Shown here piece by piece: positions 58,303 through 64,000 of a DNA stretch of 64,000 bases. The notes below the pieces were generated by a model, which saw nothing but the letters and a program-made list of their open reading frames with translations, was not told the DNA's origin and ran no database searches. The stretch comes from Dipteris shenzhenensis. Its lineage: Eukaryota > Polypodiophyta > Polypodiopsida > Gleicheniales. Each line of letters starts with the position of its first letter. The stretch's first letter is position 1. A program made the translations under genes and the position numbers. Location of the stretch: NCBI GenBank assembly GCA_047967505.1, contig CM106539.1; one strand, given 5' to 3'.

Positions 58303-58405
58303 GGGTATGTGTGTCATGATACTCTCTCTTCATCTTACTCTGTGTGTGTGTGTGTGACTCTCTCTCTCTTTCTCTCTTTCTCTCTCTCTCTCTCTTTCTC
58401 TCACA
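58249..58405. repeat. (CT)n and (GT)n microsatellites
   Basis: A CT run at 58250-58300, a short GT run near 58340-58354, and further CT-rich sequence to 58402. Confidence 0.95.
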
Positions 58406-58564
58406 TTCTTGTCTATAGGCTTCGTTCAATACAAAACAGGTTTTGTTCAATGTAAGACAAGTTTCATTCAATATAATACAATCATGAAGGAAAGAGAGGG
58501 AGAGGGAGAGGGAGAGGGAGAGGGAGAGGGAGTTGGTGAGGGAGAGGGAGAGGGAGAGGGAGAT

Positions 58565-58637
58565 AGTGTATAAAAGAACACGGTATGGAGGGTTTGGAAT
58601 TTCCCAAACCTCCATATCGCTTTCTTTTGTACACACT
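58565..58637. repeat. Palindromic element, copy 3
   Basis: AGTGTATAAAAGAACACGGT, TATGGAGGGTTTGG, AATTT, CCCAAACCTCCATA, TCGCTTTCTTTTGTACACACT: a near-complete 73-bp palindrome with the same arms as copies 1 and 2. Left neighbour is a (GAGGGA)n run, right neighbour a (CA)n run. Confidence 0.92.
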
Positions 58638-58643
58638 CTATGT

Positions 58644-58724
58644 ACACACACACACACACACACATGCATGTGTGTGCACATGCATGTGTGTGCACATGCA
58701 TGTGTGTGCACATGCATGCAGAGG
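58644..58724. repeat. (CA)n followed by a 16-bp minisatellite
   Basis: After a CA run, three full units of CATGCATGTGTGTGCA (58663-58678, 58679-58694, 58695-58710) and a partial fourth. Almost every step alternates purine and pyrimidine. Confidence 0.95.
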
Positions 58725-58734
58725 TACTCTCCCC

Positions 58735-59578
58735 CTCCATTTGACTTAGGCATTTTATTTGCAGGCCTGTTTCTTTTTCAACCATATCTTTAAAAGCTTT
58801 GAAATGCCCAAACACTTCACTTTTCTTTTTCATAAAATACACCCAAACTTTTTTGCTGTAGTCATCAATAAAAGTGACAAAATAATGATAGCCTCCAGTA
58901 GATGTAACTTTAGTAGTCCACACATCAGAGTGGATTAATTCCAATGGCCGCTTACTCTCTTGAATATGTCTAGGAAATGGTTTCCTTGCCTGTTTTCCAA
59001 ATTGACAGGCTTCACATACCTTATGCATTTCTGCAACCTTGAACTTAGGCAATCCTGCAACAATATTTTGGGCCTGCATTAATTTAAGTCGCTGTACATT
59101 AACATGACCAATGCATTTATGCCAGATATCAATATTTGCAACTACACCGGTCCCATGTGCAAACATTGCTACACTCAATTTAGGCATGTCTGCATCCAAC
59201 GTAAACATCCTGCCTTCTTCTTCCCTTTTGCTATCAAGCGACCTTTATTTTCCATATCCTCAACAAAGCATCCATGAGGATTAAATCTGACCTGCAAGCC
59301 CTGCTCAACCATTTGACTAACAAAAATCAAGTTTTTGGTGATATTTGGGACATGAAATACATTAGACAAGTATTTCTTTTTTCCATCCTGCATAGACAAA
59401 GGAATTTACAAATTTGCACAATAGGATGTACAGTATCATCACCAGTCTCCACAAATCCTGGTCTTTCCATTTTCCTTACATCCTGCATCCATTCTGCATG
59501 ACTTGTCATGTGGTTTGATGCACCTGAGTCAACATACCACATCATTGCTTTTTTTGCACTTGTCACAGAATTAGTCAT
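58735..59578 (-). pseudogene. copia D protease, pre-integrase and integrase fragment
   Basis: Protease site MWYVDSGASNHMTSHAEW (59578 to about 59510). A frame change near 59390 leads to VFHVPNITKNLIFVSQMVEQ and, after another near 59210, to the pre-integrase region IWHKCIGHVNVQRLKLM and CEACQFGKQARKPF. The integrase core starts with LIHSDVWTTKV and FVTFIDDYSKKVWVYFM, but ends at KCLSQMEG before the third catalytic residue (Glu). From there the frame runs on into repeat DNA to 58468. Closest visible relative: 446-1702 of element A. Confidence 0.88.
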
Positions 59579-59589
59579 GTGCTACACCA

Positions 59590-60060
59590 TAAATAGATGC
59601 TCATTTTTGTCATCACCCTATCTACTAGAGGATGCATTATTGCCTTGCTGCAAGTTTCCAGTCATGATGTCATTCTGCTTTTTATAGTAGTCTTTAACCA
59701 TATGACCCATTTTAGCATTCAACATTGATGTTTTCATTTTGGCCTCTCTGCCCTCTCTGCCACCCACCATGACCTCGTTGGCTCCCCCTGCCTTTCAGGT
59801 TACCATGTCTTCCTCCATAGGACTAGTTTTTTTGAATTTGCTACATATTCTGATTTCTGTCACGACCTCCAGATCGGCTTGCTCTACCTCTGCCTCTACC
59901 TCTTCCAACATTTGAGTAGAAGACACTTTCTTTTGAAGTTCCTCCTAAAGAAGATGCACCACCATTTCTCTACTCTTCAGAAATTAGAAGAGCAATCAAC
60001 TCCCCGAAATCAAAAAAATTCTCACGGATGGCATTGGATGTCCGGAATTGTGCTTAATCC
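59590..60060 (-). pseudogene. Second, decayed copy of copia D gag tail and knuckle
   Basis: Downstream copy produced by the 590-bp tandem duplication. The knuckle is damaged: the first cysteines are lost and the end reads MGHMVKDYYKK with Tyr for Cys. The GRG-rich tail is broken by small deletions near 59740-59830. The left junction reuses a TTTCCTT string. Confidence 0.85.
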
Positions 60061-60267
60061 TTTCCTTGCATCCTACATCCATTTTGCATGACTTGTCATG
60101 TGGTTTGATGCACCTGAGTCAACATATCACACATCATTGCTTTCTTCTGCACTTGTCATAGAATTGGTCATGTGCTGCACCATAAACAGATGCTCATTTC
60201 TATCATCACCCTGTCTACTAGAAGATGCATAATTCCCTTGCTGCAATTTTCCATTCATGATGTCATT

Positions 60268-60771
60268 CTACTTTTTATAGCAATCTTTAGCCATATGACC
60301 CATTTTACCACAGTAGTAGCATTCAACATTGTTGTTTGCATTTTGGCCTCTTTGCCATCCACCATGACCTCTTTGGCTCCCCCTACCTCTAAAGTTACCA
60401 CGTCCTCCTCCATAGGATTGGTTTTCTTGAGTTTGCTGCATATTTTGATTTCTACCATGGCCTCCAGATCGGCCTGCTCTACCTCTGCCTCTACCTCTTC
60501 CAGCATTTGAGTAGAAGATAGTTTCTTTTGAAGTTCCTCCTGAAGAAGATGCACTACCATTTCTCTGCTCTTCAGAAATTAGAAGAGCAAACAACTCCTC
60601 AAAATCAGGATATTTTTCACAGACGGCAATGGATGTCCAGAACTGTGCATAATCCTTTCCTAGACCATTCAAGGTCACAGAAACTAAATCATCATCTTCC
60701 ATTGGTGACCCAATGGAAACAAGTGCATCTGCAATCTTCTTCACCTTCATGTGGTAGTCATTGATGCTCAT
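60268..60771 (-). CDS. copia D gag fragment, open frame
   Basis: 167-codon open frame, the best-preserved gag piece in the window. It covers MSINDYHMKVKKIADALVSI, NGLGKDYAQFWTSIAV, the FEELFALLISEEQR motif, a Gly/Arg-rich tail (GRGRGRAGRSGGHGRNQNMQ) and the zinc knuckle CYYCGKMGHMAKDC. Gag forms the particle and binds RNA. It is not a complete protein: the N-terminal part lies in the neighbouring frame (60758-60997: MLGDSKRKKKKPFLRN, LVTNMSINDY) beyond the 142-bp duplication. Useful as a reference for the gag region deleted from element A. Confidence 0.75.
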   Translation of the reverse strand: MSINDYHMKVKKIADALVSIGSPMEDDDLVSVTLNGLGKDYAQFWTSIAVCEKYPDFEELFALLISEEQRNGSASSSGGTSKETIFYSNAGRGRGRGRAGRSGGHGRNQNMQQTQENQSYGGGRGNFRGRGSQRGHGGWQRGQNANNNVECYYCGKMGHMAKDCYKK

Positions 60772-61704
60772 ATTTTCTCTCTAATTGTGCATAATCCTTT
60801 CCTAAACCATTCAAGCTCACAGAAAATAAATCATCATCTTCCATTGGTGACCCAATGGAAGCAAGTGCATCTGCAATCTTCTTCACCTTCATGTGGTAGT
60901 CATTGATGCTCATATTTGTTACCAATGTTAGGTTTCTGAGGAAAGGTTTTTTTTTCTTCCTCTTTGAGTCTCCTAGCATGGCCTCCAAGGCTCTCAACTA
61001 TACACTCTGGATGACCAAACACCAACCTCTCTACTTAGAGAAGTGGAAAAAGAACTTCAATCCTGGTCTACCTAGGTCCACCATTACCCCTGTGTGGGTT
61101 GAGCTCCCAGATTTTCCCCTCTCTCTTTGCAACCAAATTTCCTCTCTGTGTAGTGGGGAGGCAGTGGGTTGGTAGATATAGTTGGAGTTGATAAAGAAAA
61201 CTTTATTAATCCTAGAGCTAATCCTTAAGTTCGTATCAAAGTGGACATTGCTGAGGATCTACCCAGCACCTTGGTAATGGTGAATAGGAATGGTACTATG
61301 TATAGAGAGCAACCCCTTCTCTATAAAAATCTCCCAAATTCCTACTTCCTCTGTGGATTGTCGTCATGTAGCTAAAAATTGCCCATAGAGGAGAGCCAAA
61401 GCTAAACCCAAGGATCCTGCTGCACCAGCAAAAGCAAGAAAACTGAAAGATGAATCCCCAAGGTCCCAGCTACTCCTCAAAAAATTTTTTCTCTAGAAGG
61501 AAGGTCGCCAAACCCTTACTCTCTCTTGACAAAGGCAAAGGGAAGCTAGATGACTCTCTAGCACTTAACAATGCATTTGATACCCTAGTAGTAGAGAGTG
61601 AAATTGAAGATTGGATAAAGAAAAATTAGAATATGGATCTGGATTCTTAGATAGATCCAGGCTGGTCAAAGGACTTTGAAGAGGACATCAGTAGAGAGGA
61701 TGAG

Positions 61705-62713
61705 ATGACCTCTTCCAAGATCAGTGAGGAAGACCTAGAAGATGATCAAGACATGGTAACAACCTATGGAAAAGGATACTATGGTTCAAGGAAAGACTTT
61801 TACTCAAGTGCAAAGAAAGAGAAAGCTCTCTCAAGGAAAAGCTGCTTCCCACCAATAGCCCCAATCCCAAGTCCACCTGAAAGGAAACCAAAAAGAATGT
61901 TAAGTAAACCAATAGCCATCCCCTCCCTTAATGTCAGAGGACTCATTGACCCTGGCAGAGGAGAAGAGTTAGCTTATTAGCTGAGAACCAACAATGTTTC
62001 CCCTACTTTCCTTACTTTACAAGAAGTTAAAATATCTGGACCCTCTCTAGAGAAGAGATTTATATCTATTGTTAAGAGAAGGAAATGGTTCTTCAGTCAA
62101 CATGAGGAGGGAAAGTGTGAAGTAGCGATTGAGATACTCTCTAATTATTCCCATGGAATCCTACGGGTTGAGCTAGATGCACTGAATAGATGGATTATGT
62201 CAAATGCTCTTATAGGATCAGTCTTTCACAGAGGTTTCTTTATATGCCCCTAATAGTACACAGGACAGAATGGTAAGTTGGGAATCACTAGTGCTTGCAA
62301 GAAACAAATGTTTTGTGGTGGGAGATTTTAACATGGTGGAAAGCTCCACTGACACATGGATGGGTAAAGGAATAGTAATTAGAGGCAATGAACTAAATCT
62401 TTGGAAGAATATGAAAGAAGACCTAAGCCTTGTGGACATGGGGATGAAAGTTACTTTCACTTGGTCCAATAGCCAAGTTGGAGCCAATAGAAGAGAGGCT
62501 AGATTGGATAGGATCTATGCTTCTCAAGGACTAGTAAGGCAGACTAGCTCTCTTTCAACTCATGTCTTCTCCTCTCTTTTTCTCTCTAATCACAAATCAA
62601 TCCTTCTCAAATGTGATTTTGGCCTAGGACAAAAAACTGCCTCATGGTTTAAGGCTGATCCTAAATTCTTTGACTTAAAAGTGTCCAAGAAGGAGTTAAA
62701 GCAATTTGGCTGA
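61705..62713 (+). pseudogene. LINE ORF1 end and APE-type endonuclease
   Basis: An acidic ORF1 tail (KISEEDLEDDQDMVTTYGKG) leads into IPSLNVRGLIDPGRGEELAY, the start of the endonuclease (NVRGL pattern), with a stop at 61978-61980. Next come FLTLQEVKISGPSLEKRF (the QE motif, catalytic Glu) and, in 62270-62713, CFVVGDFNMVESSTD (the GDFN motif), VDMGMKVTFTWSN and RREARLDRIYASQGLV (the LDR motif). SNHKSILL carries the final SNH. The endonuclease nicks target DNA to start reverse transcription. Key residues survive but the frame is broken at least twice. Confidence 0.85.
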
Positions 62714-62898
62714 TGGCCTTCATTGATTTTATCTCAATTAGTGACTCCTGGTGTATAGCAGTTAAACAGACCCAAAGACTGCTCAGAAAAGCAAGAAAGG
62801 ATAGAGCCAAAATAAGGGCTAAGAGAATGGACAACATTCCCGACATGATTGTTTCCTTGGAGGGCTTAGCCAAACAGGGGGATCCATAGGCCCAGGCT

Positions 62899-63889
62899 GT
62901 GAACAGATTCTTCTTAATGATTCCAAAATATAATTCAGGGATTAGTGGGCTAGTAAAGCTAAGAGACCTACCAAAGAGTACTTCAAACTTATTAGAAGGA
63001 AAAGGTCTAATGAAGAGATTACCCTTCTTAGAAAAGATGACAACTCTCTTGCTTTATCTACTAAGGAGAATATTGATTTCATTGATCTCCACTTTTAGAA
63101 CCTACTATCTTCCACTATACAAGCAGATGATACAAGCAGATGCTGAAGTGACCAAGGCCAAGGAACAATGCAAGGATGCTAGAAAGAACACTGTTCTCAA
63201 TTTTGATAATAAGTACCTGGAAAAATCTCTGTCTATTGATGAACTCTTTGAGGGTATTAAGGTGATGGCAGATGCCAAAACAACAGGAGAGGATGGATCG
63301 CCAATTGAATTCTACAAAAAAATTTGGCCCACTATTGGTCCTTATCTCCTACTAATATGGCAAGAGAGTGCCAATAATGGGAAGCTGCCTACTCATATTA
63401 ATGGGGGTGTTATTAAACTTATTCCTAAGGAAGGCGATAAGGAAGAGATAGGAAACTGGAGGCCACTCACTATGGTTAACTGTTGCAACTATAAATTTTT
63501 GCTAAAGCACTCACTCTGAGAGTACAGAATAGAATGGCCAAATGGATACTTCTAGAATAGAAAGGCTTCATAAAGGCTAGACATCTTCTTGAAGCCATTA
63601 TCAATATCTGGGAGGGATGTGAGTATGCTAGAGAAACAAAGTAGGACATATGTTTCCTGAAGTTTGACTTTGATAAATCATATGATAGACTTGAATGGGA
63701 CTTCATCATCGATATGGGCCTTGGCTCCCTTTTCATCTCATAGATTGGGCCCAAATCCTTCTAAGGAATGTCAACTCCCTAAGACCTCTGAGAGCTCCCA
63801 AGTGGAAAAAATACCTTATGCTATCAGTTATCTGTAACCCTGAACCTTGCAAAGCTAAAGGTAGTAGCTTTGGATCTCACTATGGATAG
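62899..63889 (+). pseudogene. LINE reverse transcriptase, 5' part
   Basis: RT N-terminal region: DELFEGIKVMADAKTTGEDG, PIEFYKKIWPTIGPYLLLIW, HINGGVIKLIPKEGDKEEIG and NWRPLTMVNCCNYK (to about 63495). The frame is then lost: KALTLRVQNRMAKW, KGFIKARHLLEAIINIWEG and FDKSYDRLEWDFIID follow in other frames to about 63710. The FADD active site is not reached in recognisable form before the window ends. Stops at 63517-63519 and later show it is non-functional. Confidence 0.85.
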
Positions 63890-64000
63890 AATTTGAAGGA
63901 ATCAAAAGCCAAATTGTCTTCTGTGGCAAAGGAGCTTTTATGACATTAGACTCAATTTGGGTCTCTGTTATCTTCAAGGATGCTGTTCTCTCTAATGAAG

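Larger units (their letters stand above)
58735..60997 (-). mobile_element. Ty1/copia D, antisense gag-protease-integrase remnant with tandem duplications
   Basis: Reading down from 60997: gag (60997 to about 60260), CCHC knuckle, protease, pre-integrase and the first part of the integrase core. Coding stops at about 58735, where the minisatellite and palindrome begin; RT, RNase H and both LTRs are missing. The sequence is the same family as element A at 1-4.3 kb. Two tandem duplications disturb it: 142 bp inside gag (60643-60784 / 60785-60926) and about 590 bp covering gag tail, knuckle and protease start (59471-60060 / 60061-60650). The 5' side joins the plus-strand LINE near 60990. Confidence 0.88.
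60990..64000 (+). mobile_element. LINE on +, ORF1 and ORF2, continues past the window
   Basis: Plant non-LTR retrotransposon in order: ORF1 DUF4283 (about 60995-61175: YTLWMTKHQPLYLEKWKKNF ... TPVWVELPDFPLSL), a zinc-knuckle scrap near 61340 (SYFLCGLSS), a charged linker, then ORF2 endonuclease and RT. Frames are broken many times. The 5' end lies against the antisense copia gag at about 60990 and seems truncated. It is in inverted orientation to its relative at 50.9-53.6 kb. Confidence 0.85.

Noticed and set aside
56002-58455. Many long open frames of Ser-Leu, Arg-Glu or Cys-Val repeats
   Set aside because: They are translations of CT, GA and GT microsatellites and are open in every frame and on both strands.

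Overview
This is a stretch of nuclear DNA from a land plant, very probably a fern or another seed-free plant. The evidence is the absence of bacterial gene layout, an AT-rich intergenic background, abundant Ty1/copia, Ty3 chromovirus, LINE and CACTA debris with plant-type domains, dinucleotide microsatellites, and one long PLS-DYW pentatricopeptide (PPR) locus. Its near-identical 'LKAC.SIGAI.QGRLIH' and 'MYAKCG...EAR.VF' repeats look like those of fern PPR families. The species assignment is inference from protein style. I see no convincing intact host gene: every recognisable coding region carries stops, frameshifts or truncations.

Layout. 1-4.3 kb: a Ty1/copia element on + (gag mostly deleted, pol in three frames, start of the 3' LTR). 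4.4-7.3 kb: an array of about 127/91-bp repeats, then a decayed CACTA/Tnp2-like transposase on +, then a 179-bp direct repeat. 7.7-8.9 kb: a Ty3/gypsy chromovirus integrase plus chromodomain on -. 11.7-12.0 kb: a 244-bp MITE. 14-17.2 kb: short tandem duplications, an antisense copia fragment and a second decayed copia element on +. 18-23 kb: LTR and RNase H scraps, three 3' ends of one LINE-like ORF1 family with (TG)n tails, and an odd GTACG-rich block. 24.8-29.2 kb: copia and LTR fragments. 31.6-36.5 kb: a structurally complete copia element with two LTRs, PBS, PPT and a TCTTG target-site duplication, but a dead ORF. 37.2-37.8 kb: three 170-bp tandem units.

39.4-42.4 kb: the PPR-DYW locus, with a duplicated piece of its 3' third at 43.0-43.6 kb. 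46.6-50.3 kb, minus strand: three tandem copies of a four-exon block, with conserved GTAAGT splice donors, encoding what looks like a C48 (Ulp1/SENP-type) cysteine protease domain. I consider this the most interesting structure in the window. 50.4-53.6 kb: an antisense LTR and an antisense LINE (RT and zf-RVT). 53.75-55.5 kb: an unrecognised antisense coding region. 56-58.7 kb: long CT/GA/GT microsatellites containing three copies of a 65-73-bp palindrome. 58.7-61 kb: an antisense copia gag-integrase region with nested 590-bp and 142-bp tandem duplications. 61-64 kb: a LINE on + (ORF1, endonuclease, RT) running off the window.

Overall this is a gene-poor, transposon-dense region. Its history is one of layered insertions and many small tandem duplications. 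No genes here form an operon or a working pathway. All readings were made by eye; no alignment or database search was run.
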